Assembly (NCBI GenBank): GCA_035528575.1
Contig: DATKYK010000036.1
Span: forward strand, 1-64,000
Direction of reading: 5' to 3'
Source of the DNA: Dehalococcoidia bacterium
GTDB lineage: Bacteria > Chloroflexota > Dehalococcoidia > E44-bin15
Length of the DNA stretch: 64,000 bases
Position 1 is the stretch's first letter. Each line of letters starts with the position of its first letter. The notes under the pieces were generated by a model. It did not search any database. It had not been told where the DNA came from and saw only the letters and a program-made list of their open reading frames with translations. Shown here piece by piece: positions 1 to 9,225 of this stretch. Both the position numbers and the translations under genes were made by a program.

Positions 1-1
1 C

Positions 2-901
2 ATAATTGTGACCTCCATAACTCCCTTTGGCCAGACTGGTCCGTATGCTCGCTACCAGAGCACCGATCTTGTCGGCTGTGCCATGGGAGGCCTGGTACGC
101 ATTCTGGGCGAATTGGGCCGCCCGCCCGTGCGCATGAGCTGTGACCCACAGGCCTATTTCCAGGCTAGCGTCCACGCCGCCCTGGGCTCGATGGTGGCCC
201 ACTACCACCGTGTGCTTACCGGGGAGGGGCAGCACGTCGATGTTTCCATGCAGGAGGCGGTGTCATTGAGCACTATGACCGCTGCCGAAGTGTACGATCT
301 GATGAAGGTCAACGTCATCGGTACGGGACAGTTCTTCATAAACCCCAGGCCGGAGCCCTATGGCCTGCTCTTCCTGCGCTTCGTCTTTCCCTGCAAGGAC
401 GGGCATGTGGTGATCTATTACGTTGGTGGGGCCGCTGGTCTGATCCAGTCCTCCCAGGCTCTATTGGACTGGGCCAACGAGGAAGGGATGGCCCTGGAGC
501 TTAAGGGCTATGACTTCAGGCAGTGGGACGGATCGACCATGGCACAGCAGGAATTGGACCCGCAATATAAGGCCATCATCGAGTTCCTTATGACCAAGAC
601 TAAAGATGAGCTGTTTGAGGAGGCGATCAAGAGGGGCATCAAGCTCGCTCCCTGCGCCATCACTGAGGACATAGGCAGGAACCCCCATCTCCAGGCCAGG
701 GGATTCTGGGAGGAGGTAGACCACCCAGAGCTGGGGGAAACCATAGCCTATCCTGGAGCCCCGGTGAGGATGGAAAAGGCTCCCTGGAGAATCCAGTGTC
801 GCGCCCCACTCGCAGGCGAGCACAACGAGGAAGTGTACGGAAAGGAGCTGGGATTCTCCAGAGAACAGATGGCCATTATGAAGGCCCGAAACATAATTTG
901 A
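2..901 (+). CDS. CoA-transferase family III (CaiB/BaiF), 5' end outside window
   Basis: C-terminal ~299 residues of a family III CoA-transferase, which would move CoA from one acyl-CoA to a free carboxylic acid in the cytoplasm. The frame is open to the window edge and begins inside the family block ending SITPFGQTGPYA, so roughly the first 100-130 residues of a ~400-residue protein are missing; the GTG at 8 is not a real start. The segment VRMSCDPQAYFQASVHAAL holds the Asp that aligns with the catalytic aspartate of the family, and VLTGEGQHVDVSMQEA is the usual core block. The C-terminus ends with the family-typical HNEEVYGKELGFSREQ. The next gene encodes a second CoA-transferase 35 bp downstream; adjacent non-identical pairs in this family can form heteromers (BbsEF of benzylsuccinate activation is the known case). 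Substrate unknown. Confidence 0.93.
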   Translation: MIVTSITPFGQTGPYARYQSTDLVGCAMGGLVRILGELGRPPVRMSCDPQAYFQASVHAALGSMVAHYHRVLTGEGQHVDVSMQEAVSLSTMTAAEVYDLMKVNVIGTGQFFINPRPEPYGLLFLRFVFPCKDGHVVIYYVGGAAGLIQSSQALLDWANEEGMALELKGYDFRQWDGSTMAQQELDPQYKAIIEFLMTKTKDELFEEAIKRGIKLAPCAITEDIGRNPHLQARGFWEEVDHPELGETIAYPGAPVRMEKAPWRIQCRAPLAGEHNEEVYGKELGFSREQMAIMKARNII

Positions 902-936
902 CACTCTAAGAATAACTCTGGATGTAGGAGAGAAGA

Positions 937-2178
937 ATGACAAGGCAGGTATTCGAGGGCATAAAAGTGTTTGATTTCGCCTGGGCTGCGGTTGGGCCTC
1001 AGGTAGGTCGCGAGCTTGCTGAGCATGGAGCCACGGTGATTCGGGTGGAGAGCCATCGACGTCTTGATTCGCTGAGAACGAGTGGCCCCTTCAAGGATGG
1101 CAAGCCCGGCATCAACCGCAGCGCTATGTACACAGCATACAACACCAACAAATACGGGATCAGCCTGGACCTGAATAACCCCAAGAGCAAGGAGGTGGCC
1201 AGGAGGCTGGTGGCATGGGCTGATATCATCGCTGACAGCATGGCCGTGGGAACGATGGCCAAGTTGGGGCTGGACTATGAAAGCTGCCGCAAGATAAATC
1301 CAGGAGTCATCTACTTCAGCACCACCCAGCAGGGACAATACGGCCCGCACAGTGGCTTTAAGGGGTTTGGGCACCACGCCAACGCTTTACTCGGCCTTTG
1401 CACTGCCACCGGCTGGCCGGACAGCGAGCCGACCCTGCCCTTCACCCCCTACTGCGATTACATCGCCCCGTGGTATTTAATCATAGCCGTAATCGGAGCT
1501 CTTTTACGGCGGCATCAGACGGGGAAGGGAATGTACATCGAGCAGTCACAGTTCGAGGCAGGACTGAGCTTTATAGCGCCCCATCTGCTGGACTACACGG
1601 TCAATGAGCACGCCGTCACCCGCATGGGAAACCGTGACCGCTACATGTCCCCTCACGGCGTTTATCCCTGCCGCGGCGCAGACCGCTGGGTGGCCATTGC
1701 CGTAGCTAACGAAGAACAGTGGCAATGCTTTTGCCCGGTAATAGGCCATCCCGACTGGACTAGGGACCCCAGGTTCGCCACCATCCTCAGCCGGAAGGAG
1801 AACGAAGACGAGCTAGACAGGCTCATCGGCGAGTGGACTAAGGACTACGCGCCGGAGCAGGTGATGACTATGATGCAGGATGCCGGGGTGCCGGCGGGGG
1901 TGGTACAGACAGGTGAAGACCTCCTCAATGACCCGCAACTAAAGCACCGTCAGCATTTTCGAGTGCTTGACCATCTTGAAATTGGTCCCCATTCTTATCA
2001 TGCCCCGGCTTATCGCCTTTCACAAACCCCCTGTGATATAAAAAGGCCGGCGCCATGTCTGGGTCAGCACAACGATTATGTCTATAAAGAGATCCTGGGT
2101 TTTTCCGACGATGAGATAGCTGACATGCTGGTGGAGGGGGTGATAACCGCTGATGCTGATGCTCCCACAAAGATGTAG
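937..2178 (+). CDS. CoA-transferase family III (CaiB/BaiF)
   Basis: Full-length (413 aa) family III CoA-transferase. The N-terminus FEGIKVFDFAWAAVGPQ and GATVIRVE is the typical Rossmann-like start; NPGVIYFSTTQQGQYGPH is the conserved mid block. The probable catalytic Asp is residue 174 in TPYCDYIAPWYL, followed by GALLRRHQTGKGMYIEQSQ. The C-terminal LGQHNDYVYKEILGFSDDEI matches the family end. ATG at 937 follows GGAGAG at a normal distance. It sits 35 bp after another CoA-transferase and about 95 bp before an alcohol dehydrogenase, all on one strand, so it is probably part of one operon. It may pair with the upstream protein as a two-subunit enzyme or act alone. The acyl substrate cannot be read from sequence. 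Confidence 0.95.
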   Translation: MTRQVFEGIKVFDFAWAAVGPQVGRELAEHGATVIRVESHRRLDSLRTSGPFKDGKPGINRSAMYTAYNTNKYGISLDLNNPKSKEVARRLVAWADIIADSMAVGTMAKLGLDYESCRKINPGVIYFSTTQQGQYGPHSGFKGFGHHANALLGLCTATGWPDSEPTLPFTPYCDYIAPWYLIIAVIGALLRRHQTGKGMYIEQSQFEAGLSFIAPHLLDYTVNEHAVTRMGNRDRYMSPHGVYPCRGADRWVAIAVANEEQWQCFCPVIGHPDWTRDPRFATILSRKENEDELDRLIGEWTKDYAPEQVMTMMQDAGVPAGVVQTGEDLLNDPQLKHRQHFRVLDHLEIGPHSYHAPAYRLSQTPCDIKRPAPCLGQHNDYVYKEILGFSDDEIADMLVEGVITADADAPTKM

Positions 2179-2273
2179 AGGTAGTACTTGACATAACTGT
2201 GTACAACACTGGCCACCTGCATTGCCGGGGTGTTTTTCCGAAGAAGCATAAAGCAAGAAGTGAGGAGGGTGTC

Positions 2274-3368
2274 ATGAAAGCGGCGGTACTATATGAAGTG
2301 AATAGCCCCTTCCGTGTAGAAGAGGTGAGTCTGGATGAGCCAGGTGACCAGGAAGTACTGGTCAAAATGGTAGCTACGGGATTGTGCTACTCTGATGTTC
2401 ACTATATCCACGGCGACGCGCCCTGTATCATGCCTGTCGTATTGGGGCACGAGGGAGCCGGAATTGTGGAAAAGGTGGGCCCTGGCGTAACCACACTCCA
2501 GCCTGGTGACCATGTGGTGCTTATGGCGGCCTGGTCATGCGGGAAATGCCGCTTCTGTGTTGAGGGGCGGCCCGGCATGTGCTGCAGCCAATGGATAGTG
2601 TACAACTTGATGGGTACGCTGCCCAGCGGAGCCAAGCGTTTGCGTAAGGGCAACCAAGAGCTGAACCACTTCTTTTGCCAGTCCTCCTTTGCCGAGTATG
2701 CTGTGGTTCACGAGCGCACCGCGATAAAGGTCAGAGAGGATGCTCCTCTGGAGGTAGTGTGCCTTTTGAGTTGCGGTACCACCACCGGCATAGGCTGTGT
2801 GCTCAACAGGGCAAAGCTAAGGCCCGGCGAAAGCATAGTTATCTACGGCTGCGGCGGTGTGGGACTAAGTGCCGTGATGGGGGCCAAGCTGGCTGGAGCC
2901 GGGAAGCTCATAGCTGTGGATACGCTGGACCGGAAACTGGAAAAGGCCAAAGAGCTTGGGGCCGACTACGTTATCAATGCATCGCAGGAGGACCCGCCAC
3001 AGCGTGTTATGGAGATAACCGGAGGGGGAGCGGACTATTCAGTTGAGTGTATCGGAAATGTAGATGTTGTGGCCCAGGCCTTGGCCTCGATTCACAACGC
3101 AGGGACCTGCGTCGTAGCCGGAATGGCTCCTATAGACAAAGTGATTTCTATTGCCCCCTTTGAATTCCTCATAGGGAAAACCATCACCGGAACTCTCCAG
3201 GGGAACATACGTCCGCCGGTGGATGTGCCCAAGTATGTCGATTTGTTCATGACAGGGAAGCTCCCCATTGATAAGCTGATCACCCGGAACTACAGCCTGG
3301 ACCATATCAATGAGGCCTTTCAGGCTTTTGAAAAGGGAGAGGTAATACGCAGTGTAATTCGATTTTAA
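2274..3368 (+). CDS. Zinc-dependent alcohol dehydrogenase (MDR family)
   Basis: 364-residue medium-chain zinc alcohol dehydrogenase, NAD(P)-linked oxidation of an alcohol or reduction of a carbonyl. Catalytic zinc ligands are Cys38 (GLCYSD) and His59-Glu60 (LGHEGAG); the structural zinc site has four cysteines at 89, 92, 95 and 103 (CGKCRFC...GMC). The nucleotide-binding motif GCGGVGLSA begins at about residue 192 with an acidic residue at the end of the next strand (IAVDTLD), suggesting NAD preference. I chose ATG 2274 because AGGAGGGT lies just upstream; the frame extends 25 codons further without homology. In this setting it could oxidise a hydroxyacyl-CoA, as zinc MDR enzymes do in anaerobic benzoyl-CoA breakdown, or handle a simple aldehyde; the sequence does not decide. 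Confidence 0.93.
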   Translation: MKAAVLYEVNSPFRVEEVSLDEPGDQEVLVKMVATGLCYSDVHYIHGDAPCIMPVVLGHEGAGIVEKVGPGVTTLQPGDHVVLMAAWSCGKCRFCVEGRPGMCCSQWIVYNLMGTLPSGAKRLRKGNQELNHFFCQSSFAEYAVVHERTAIKVREDAPLEVVCLLSCGTTTGIGCVLNRAKLRPGESIVIYGCGGVGLSAVMGAKLAGAGKLIAVDTLDRKLEKAKELGADYVINASQEDPPQRVMEITGGGADYSVECIGNVDVVAQALASIHNAGTCVVAGMAPIDKVISIAPFEFLIGKTITGTLQGNIRPPVDVPKYVDLFMTGKLPIDKLITRNYSLDHINEAFQAFEKGEVIRSVIRF

Positions 3369-3430
3369 CGCTTGCTTTCCAAAGGCTGGTCATTGCCTAA
3401 AGATACTAAATTTCTTGAAAGGAGGTAGTG

Positions 3431-5146
3431 GTGCCCGATGCAACGTATGATGCGGTAATAATTGGAGGGGGGACTAAGGCTCTATTCCTTGCCATGTATC
3501 TGATCAAGTACGGTGGCATGAGCGTTGGTATATTTGAGAGGAGGCATGAGGTTGGCGGCTGCCTGGCTACTGAGGAGACCTCGGCACCAGGTTTTCGTGG
3601 CAATACCCATGCTACCATAATCACCCCTCTCTACTACGCGCCGCTCTATCGTGATTTTCCTAAATTCTGGGAGTATGGGGCCCAGAGCGACCAGTATCTT
3701 GTTGCCGAAGGTGCCGTTTTCAAAAACAACAACACCTGCCTGACTATCTACAGCGAAAAGCACGATCCAACGCAGGAGAGGACTGCCAGGGAAATCGCCC
3801 GGTTCTCGCCGAGGGACGCCGAAAAGTGGCTCAAGTGCTGGGAGTTATTGCAGAGTGACGAGGCGAAGAGGGTGGTCGTAGACAGTCTGTTCAGCCCCGC
3901 TGAGATGCGTAGCGCCCCTGAGGTGCTGGAACGGCAAATGGCTGTATACCCAAAACTTGTAGAAGCTGGCTTTGAACCTGACTCCCTGGTCCTGGCAGCC
4001 AGCTATCTGCGTTGCGCAAAGGAATTCTTTGAAAGCAAGGAGTTGCAGTATTGCATTATGCGATTCGTACTTACACAAAGGGATGTCAGTGAGACCGGAG
4101 TCGGGGCAGAGATGTTCAGTTGGACAGCCAATCTGCCGACCATCGGCTTTGCCCGGGGAGGGACTCACCAGATAGCTCATGCTGCCCATCAGATATTGGT
4201 GCAGAGTGGGTGCAAGTTCTTTACCCATTGCCAGGTAGACAAGGTTATCATAGAGAACGGAACCGCCACAGGCATCCGCCTCGCCGATGGTTCTCGGATT
4301 GCAGCCAGGAAGCTGGTGGTGAGCACCTTAAACCCAGCCCAACTTTGCTTCGATTTGATAGGCAGAGAGTATCTGGACGACCGGACTGTGCGTCGTGTGG
4401 AGGCTTTGGAAAGCGGCTTCCTGTGCTTAATGTGGTACTCCTTTGCTTTGCGTGAGGCTCCTAAGTATGAGGCGGCAGCCTTTAATACTGATATAAAAGA
4501 GACCTTCTGGCTCGGGCTGGCAGAGGACGCTGACCCAGAACATATAGCCAGGGAGTGCCACTATCAGAAACTAGGCAGGTTTCCTCCGCTAGAGGACTAC
4601 TGCCCTGCTATTACGTGCAACAGTCTGGTTGACCCTGCCTATGCACCTGCGGGGATGCATGTTGCCCACAGCGAACAGCTCGGCCTACCCGCCCCTACCT
4701 ATACCGAGAGGCAATGGCTGGAAATAAAGAGGAAGTATCTTCAGGACCTGCTTGCCGTCTGGCAGAGGCATGCGCCCAATATGACCTGGGACAATATCAT
4801 CGGCGTGGACACTAACAGTCCCTACGACGCCTTGCGGATGAAGAACCTCGGGCCCAACGGGAACATGGCCGTTCTTGATTGTTCGCTTTACCAGCGTGAT
4901 GCCAACAGGCCTACCCCTGAGTTGGCCAACCACAGAACTCCTATAAAGAATCTTTATGCTACAGGATCAGCTTGGTCTCCTGGGGGGTGGGCTGCCTCAT
5001 CGGAATCTTACAATTGCTACAAAATCGTTGCTGGTGACCTGGGGCTGGGCAAGCCGTGGGAGGAGCCGGGGAAAGAGGAACCGGATTCCCTGGTTCAGGA
5101 GGTCCGAGCCGTGGGTAAGAGGATACGAGACTTGTTCAAAGCGTAA
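3431..5146 (+). CDS. FAD-dependent oxidoreductase, phytoene desaturase/CrtI-like family
   Basis: 571-residue flavoprotein of the NAD(P)/FAD-dependent amine-oxidase/phytoene-desaturase superfamily (COG1233 type). The N-terminal dinucleotide fold is DAVIIGGGTKALFLAMYL (residues ~7-25) ending in IFERR; TIGFARGGTHQIAHAAHQIL at ~240 is the substrate-domain block where these enzymes continue to GxxxL; the C-terminal FAD motif is NLYATGSAWSPGGW. GTG 3431 is preferred over GTG 3428 because GGAGG (3421-3425) leaves five bases to it. Members desaturate, isomerise or saturate isoprenoid or other apolar chains; the carotenoid-specific neighbours are absent, so here it more likely oxidises or reduces an intermediate of the CoA-ester pathway. 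That role is inference. It lies 62 bp after the alcohol dehydrogenase. Confidence 0.88.
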   Translation: MPDATYDAVIIGGGTKALFLAMYLIKYGGMSVGIFERRHEVGGCLATEETSAPGFRGNTHATIITPLYYAPLYRDFPKFWEYGAQSDQYLVAEGAVFKNNNTCLTIYSEKHDPTQERTAREIARFSPRDAEKWLKCWELLQSDEAKRVVVDSLFSPAEMRSAPEVLERQMAVYPKLVEAGFEPDSLVLAASYLRCAKEFFESKELQYCIMRFVLTQRDVSETGVGAEMFSWTANLPTIGFARGGTHQIAHAAHQILVQSGCKFFTHCQVDKVIIENGTATGIRLADGSRIAARKLVVSTLNPAQLCFDLIGREYLDDRTVRRVEALESGFLCLMWYSFALREAPKYEAAAFNTDIKETFWLGLAEDADPEHIARECHYQKLGRFPPLEDYCPAITCNSLVDPAYAPAGMHVAHSEQLGLPAPTYTERQWLEIKRKYLQDLLAVWQRHAPNMTWDNIIGVDTNSPYDALRMKNLGPNGNMAVLDCSLYQRDANRPTPELANHRTPIKNLYATGSAWSPGGWAASSESYNCYKIVAGDLGLGKPWEEPGKEEPDSLVQEVRAVGKRIRDLFKA

Positions 5147-5274
5147 TGGGGCAGGGAACCGTCAGCCATAACCAAAGAAAAACGTAGCTATCCGGTTATG
5201 GCGTTGATCAAGCAATCCTACAGCTTGAAGACGATATACACTCCAAATGAGGCATGTACATAGGAGGTCATATC

Positions 5275-6483
5275 ATGATGCCGCTAGAAGGAATCAGAGT
5301 CGTAGATTGGTCCGCATGGCAGCAGGGGCCGGTGGCCAGTATGATGTTGGGAGACCTAGGAGCTGATGTGATTAAAATCGAAAATCGTGAAGGTGGCGAC
5401 CCCGGTCGGGGAATCATCGGTACGGGTGGGAATTCGTTCAATCTCGCCGAGGGCCGCCATGCCTATATCGAAGCGCATAACCGCAATAAACGAGGCATCA
5501 CGCTGGATGTAAGGAAGGACAAGGGCCGTGAAATAATGTACCAGTTGGTAAAGCAGGCCGATGTCTTTGTCCAGAACTTCCGTCAGGGAGTTGCTGCCCG
5601 GTGGGGCCTTGACTATCAAACGCTTTCCGGTATTAATCCACGCCTTGTCTATGCTACAGCTTCGCCCTGGGGGCCTGAAGGACCTGAGAGTAACCGGCGC
5701 GGCTACGATTACATGGGCCAAGCACGCTCCGGTTTCATGTCGGCCGTAGGTGAGCCTGATATGCCACCGTTGCTGGCTGCCAGTCCCATCGCTGATCAGA
5801 TGGGGGCCATTATGCTGGCGTACGGGATCTTGGCGGCGTTATTTGCCCGCGATCGTCTTGGTGTGGGACAGGAAGTCAACGCGTCACTGCTTGGCAGTAT
5901 GATATGGCTTCAGTGCCTTAGCATCAACACGAGCCTTCTAGCAGGATGGGAGATGCCTCGGCAAGCTAAATCGCAGGTATGGAATCCAGTGTATTGTCAC
6001 TACAAGTGCTCCGACGGTAAGTGGATAGCATTAGGCCTTCTTCAATCAGACAGATATTGGGCGGATTTCTGCAAGGCGATGGAGCTGGAGAAACTGGAGA
6101 ACGACCCCCGATTCGAAAACCTGGTTCGGCGGGCTATCAACAGCAAAGAGCTGGTGCCAATCCTGGAATCGCGCTTTGCCTCAAAGCCCAGTGACGAGTG
6201 GGTCGAGGTTCTCCAACAAGCAGAGTTGCTATTCTGTCGCGTAAATTCCATTTCCGACCTCATCAATGACCCTCAGGTCACTGCCAATGACTATATCACT
6301 GAGCATGATCACCCCGCACTGGGCAAAGTGAACATGGTGGGCTTTCCTATACATATGAGCGAGACGCCTTTATCGGTGAGAATGCCTGCTCCTGAATTGG
6401 GTCAGCATACCGAAGAAGTGCTGCTTGAATTGGGGTATTCCTGGGAGGACATCGTTAAGCTTAGAGAGGAGGAGGTCATCTAG
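5275..6483 (+). CDS. CoA-transferase family III (CaiB/BaiF)
   Basis: 402-residue family III CoA-transferase, the third in the cluster. N-terminus LEGIRVVDWSAWQQGPVAS, then GDLGADVIKIE, VFVQNFRQGVAARWGLDY and RLVYATASPWGPEGP are all family blocks. The probable catalytic Asp is residue 174 in ASPIADQMGAIMLAYGILAAL, followed by GVGQEVNASLLGS; the C-terminus has APELGQHTEEVLLELGYSW. TAGGAGGT at 5261-5268 fixes the start at ATG 5275 (or ATG 5278). The stop codon TAG (6481-6483) directly abuts the ATG of the following dehydratase-family subunit, so the two are probably co-translated. That coupling makes this the likely activating enzyme for the dehydratase/reductase, as with HadA/HadBC or FldA/FldBC. 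Confidence 0.95.
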   Translation: MMPLEGIRVVDWSAWQQGPVASMMLGDLGADVIKIENREGGDPGRGIIGTGGNSFNLAEGRHAYIEAHNRNKRGITLDVRKDKGREIMYQLVKQADVFVQNFRQGVAARWGLDYQTLSGINPRLVYATASPWGPEGPESNRRGYDYMGQARSGFMSAVGEPDMPPLLAASPIADQMGAIMLAYGILAALFARDRLGVGQEVNASLLGSMIWLQCLSINTSLLAGWEMPRQAKSQVWNPVYCHYKCSDGKWIALGLLQSDRYWADFCKAMELEKLENDPRFENLVRRAINSKELVPILESRFASKPSDEWVEVLQQAELLFCRVNSISDLINDPQVTANDYITEHDHPALGKVNMVGFPIHMSETPLSVRMPAPELGQHTEEVLLELGYSWEDIVKLREEEVI

Positions 6484-7620
6484 ATGACTATCTCTAGCCG
6501 AGGGCTGGAGCGTGCCTGGGAATTATGTCAGGACCGTATGGGTTATGCCCGTGTGATGGCAGCCAAAGGCAAAAAGGTCATCGGGTACTTCTGCTGCTAT
6601 ACCCCTGTGGAACTCATGACAGCTTCAGACTTGGTCCCGTACCGGATAGGCGGACGAATAGACGAGCCTGTTAAAGAAGCAGATGCCTATCTGGAGACTT
6701 GTGTTTGCTCATACGTCCGTAGTGCTTTCGATCTGGCTATTCGTGGCGAGTACGATTTTCTACATGGCCTGGTAGTACCGCATACATGTGACGCCATGTG
6801 GCGCATCCTTGACATATGGAAGTTACATAGGCCATTGGATTACACCTATTTCATCGAGGTGCCTCACATGGTAGGGCCTTCCTCCTGCCACTTCTTGGAA
6901 CAAGAACTGAAGCTCTTCAAGAAAAGCTTGGAGCAACTCGTAGGTAGGAAAGTTACCGATGACGCGCTGAAAGAGGCCATTGACACCCATAATCGTGCTC
7001 GAGCCCTACTCCGGGAGATATACCAGTACCGCAAAGCAGATCCTCCGCTGATTTCAGGTACGGAGATCGCCCGAGTACTGGCAGCAGGGAGAGGACTTCC
7101 AGCGGGGGAATTCAACGAGTTGCTACTTCAGGTGATACATGAGATCCAGACCCGCGAAAGTAAACCCCGCAAAAAGAAGCCACGTGTGCTGATCTATGGT
7201 GGAGAGGTCGATGACCCTGCAATCATAGAGCTCATCGAGGAATGCGGTGCTGCGGTGGTAATGGATGATCTCTGCACCGGTTCACGTTCCTTCTGGGAAC
7301 TAGTGAAGCCACAAGAGAATGCCATGGAAAGTCTGGCCGCTCATTATGTCGATGATATGCGTTGTCCCCGCACGTTCCGTCCCGGCAAGGCTGAAGAGCG
7401 CTTCCTATATCTCGTAGACTTTGCACGAGAGTTCAATGTTCGAGGGATCATTCTGTACTTGTATCGGTTTTGCGATGGCCATGCACTGGAAGCCCCTGGT
7501 CTTAAAGCGTATCTCAATCGGGAAGGCTTCCCGGTATTGCACCTTGAGGAGGAATATACTCTACTTACCAAGGGCCAGCTCAGAACGCGATTTCAGGCCT
7601 TTGTCGAGACGCTTGGCTAG
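6484..7620 (+). CDS. 2-hydroxyacyl-CoA dehydratase / benzoyl-CoA reductase family subunit (HgdB/BcrC-like)
   Basis: 378-residue member of the HGD-D family, subunits that bind a [4Fe-4S] cluster and use a low-potential electron for ketyl-radical chemistry on CoA esters. KKVIGYFCCYTPVELMTAS near residues 30-50 is the hallmark N-terminal block; cysteines in ETCVCS and VVPHTCDAMWRI are placed as cluster or structural ligands in the family; RVLIYGGEVDDPAIIELIEE opens the second domain with VVMDDLCTGSR; the end block HLEEEYTLLTKGQLRTRFQA matches other members. GGAGGAGG lies 8 bases before ATG 6484. The second subunit starts immediately downstream, giving the usual heterodimer. Dehydratase and aryl-CoA reductase members cannot be told apart by eye. 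The required ATP-dependent activator (HgdC/BcrA/BadF family) is not encoded in the window. Confidence 0.92.
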   Translation: MTISSRGLERAWELCQDRMGYARVMAAKGKKVIGYFCCYTPVELMTASDLVPYRIGGRIDEPVKEADAYLETCVCSYVRSAFDLAIRGEYDFLHGLVVPHTCDAMWRILDIWKLHRPLDYTYFIEVPHMVGPSSCHFLEQELKLFKKSLEQLVGRKVTDDALKEAIDTHNRARALLREIYQYRKADPPLISGTEIARVLAAGRGLPAGEFNELLLQVIHEIQTRESKPRKKKPRVLIYGGEVDDPAIIELIEECGAAVVMDDLCTGSRSFWELVKPQENAMESLAAHYVDDMRCPRTFRPGKAEERFLYLVDFAREFNVRGIILYLYRFCDGHALEAPGLKAYLNREGFPVLHLEEEYTLLTKGQLRTRFQAFVETLG

Positions 7621-7629
7621 GTGACATAT

Positions 7630-8931
7630 ATGGTAGATAACACGGATAAAAAGAAGGAAAAAAGAACCCAGAGCGCACGAAACGTCCGTCCTCTTGTTGA
7701 GTCTATGTACCTTCGGGCTTATCAGGCTAGGGAGCGAGGACAGAAGGTCGCTTATTGCATGGTGATGAGCCAGTATGACGAAATATTGGCAGCTATGGAC
7801 ATAGTGCCAGTTTGGACTGAGAATTATGGTGGCTTGTGCGCTGCCCTGGGTACCGCCCAGCCGTTTCTTGAGAAAGCCGAGGAGGAAGGCTACTCGAATC
7901 TGATCTGTGGCTATGCTCGCACCGGAATTGGCTTCGATGCTCTCCGTGCCGAGATGGGGGAAGCTCCCCAAACACCTGATGGGGGGATGCCGATGCCTGA
8001 TATGTTCTTGGGAAGTAGTATCGGATGTGATACGCGCTTTAAATGGTACCAAGCACTGGATCACTATATGGATGTCCCCATCTATTGTATTGATGTCATC
8101 GTACCACCCGTTGATAGGGATTTGCACGAAATCAAGGATTTCTATGTCAAATACCAGGCTGAGCAGCTCCGAGGACTGGTTAAATTTCTGGAGAAGACAA
8201 CCGGATGCCGGCTGGATCACGATCGGCTGATGAGCATCATCCATCGTGCTGAGGAGGCGCGCCATTGGTGGTGGAAAGCTCAACAGCTATGCAGGGCAAT
8301 TCCCGCGCCCATGTCGGCCCGAGATCACTTCAACATCTTCGTACCCCACCATTTCATGATCGGTGAGGAAGCCACTCTGGACTTCTATAAAGAGCTTTAT
8401 CAAGAGCTTAAGGACCGGGTGGACTCTGGAATAGGAGTAGTGGATAATGAGCGGTATCGATTACTCTTTGCTGGCGGGCTTCCCCCCTGGCATAGCATGG
8501 GTATCTTCAGCTATTTCGGCAGTCTGGGGGCAGTATTTCCAGCTCAATTGGCTTACCCCCCACCAGATCCTTTTATCATCCCGGACAACATTAACGATCC
8601 TATTGAGCTAATGGCGTTGCGAAGCTTCGAACGCTTTACATACCGATGGGAACAAGCTCATAGGGGATGTGGTGATTTCTGGGTGCAACACATCTTGGAT
8701 CTGATACCTGAGTTTAATATCGATGGGCTGGTAATGCATGGTGTCATGTCGTGCCGGGCTACCAGCATGGGGCAGATATACTACCAGCACGCTGTTCAGA
8801 AATATGCCAAATTAAGGACCCTGTTCATAGGGAGTGACATCGTGGATATACGAACATACTCAGAGACTCAAACGAAAATCCAGATAGACATCTTCCTGGA
8901 GACAGTAGAGACATATAAAAGTAATAAGTAA
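7630..8931 (+). CDS. 2-hydroxyacyl-CoA dehydratase / benzoyl-CoA reductase family subunit (BcrB/HgdA-like)
   Basis: 433-residue partner subunit of the preceding gene. Family blocks include GQKVAYCMVMSQYDEILAAM, the segment VWTENYGGLCAALG (position of the conserved PE/EN and cluster-binding Cys), MFLGSSIGCDTRFKWYQAL, and YRLLFAGGLPPWHSMGIF opening the second domain; DGLVMHGVMSCRATSMGQIY near the end matches the family region that contacts the cluster. ATG 7630 is favoured because TAGGTGA sits six bases upstream; GTG 7621 is in the same frame. It starts nine bases after the previous stop. Together the two form a heterodimer reducing or dehydrating a CoA ester with electrons from ferredoxin, which the next genes could supply. 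Confidence 0.9.
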   Translation: MVDNTDKKKEKRTQSARNVRPLVESMYLRAYQARERGQKVAYCMVMSQYDEILAAMDIVPVWTENYGGLCAALGTAQPFLEKAEEEGYSNLICGYARTGIGFDALRAEMGEAPQTPDGGMPMPDMFLGSSIGCDTRFKWYQALDHYMDVPIYCIDVIVPPVDRDLHEIKDFYVKYQAEQLRGLVKFLEKTTGCRLDHDRLMSIIHRAEEARHWWWKAQQLCRAIPAPMSARDHFNIFVPHHFMIGEEATLDFYKELYQELKDRVDSGIGVVDNERYRLLFAGGLPPWHSMGIFSYFGSLGAVFPAQLAYPPPDPFIIPDNINDPIELMALRSFERFTYRWEQAHRGCGDFWVQHILDLIPEFNIDGLVMHGVMSCRATSMGQIYYQHAVQKYAKLRTLFIGSDIVDIRTYSETQTKIQIDIFLETVETYKSNK

Positions 8932-8962
8932 GAAACTGAGTCTAATGTAGCGGGAGGAGAAA

Positions 8963-9211
8963 GTGGCCAAAGGAGAGATAGTAATAGATGAGACGCTGTG
9001 CCAGGCATGTGGCTTCTGCGTCGAGTTCTGTAACAAAAAGTGCATTACGATCCCTGAGAATCGCCTGGGGCCCAAAGGCTTCCCGGTAGCAGTGTTCTCA
9101 GCGCCGGAGAAATGCTCCGCCTGTGGCATCTGTGGATGGATGTGCCCTGATTTTGCCATCCAGGTGTACAAGTATGTCGAAAGTGAAGCGAACATCCATC
9201 AAGGCAGCTAA
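8963..9211 (+). CDS. 2x[4Fe-4S] ferredoxin, delta subunit of 2-oxoacid:ferredoxin oxidoreductase
   Basis: 82-residue ferredoxin-type protein with two CxxCxxCxxxC sets, CQACGFCVEFC and CSACGICGWMC, separated by a short beta hairpin. Size and position, directly before the alpha subunit gene, fit the separate delta subunit of four-subunit 2-oxoacid:ferredoxin oxidoreductases. The start is GTG 8963 after GGGAGGAGAAA. It would carry electrons from the thiamine-diphosphate subunit to free ferredoxin or directly to the dehydratase activator. It could also act as a stand-alone ferredoxin. Confidence 0.93.
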   Translation: MAKGEIVIDETLCQACGFCVEFCNKKCITIPENRLGPKGFPVAVFSAPEKCSACGICGWMCPDFAIQVYKYVESEANIHQGS

Positions 9212-9225
9212 GGAGGAAGAGTCTT

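Noticed and set aside
2199-2273. N-terminal extension of the zinc alcohol dehydrogenase
   Set aside because: AGGAGGGT sits just before ATG 2274 and the upstream 25 codons do not resemble the family start.
3428-5146. FAD oxidoreductase as a carotenoid biosynthesis gene
   Set aside because: The family match is general; no phytoene synthase or prenyl-diphosphate gene is near, so a carotenoid role is not supported.
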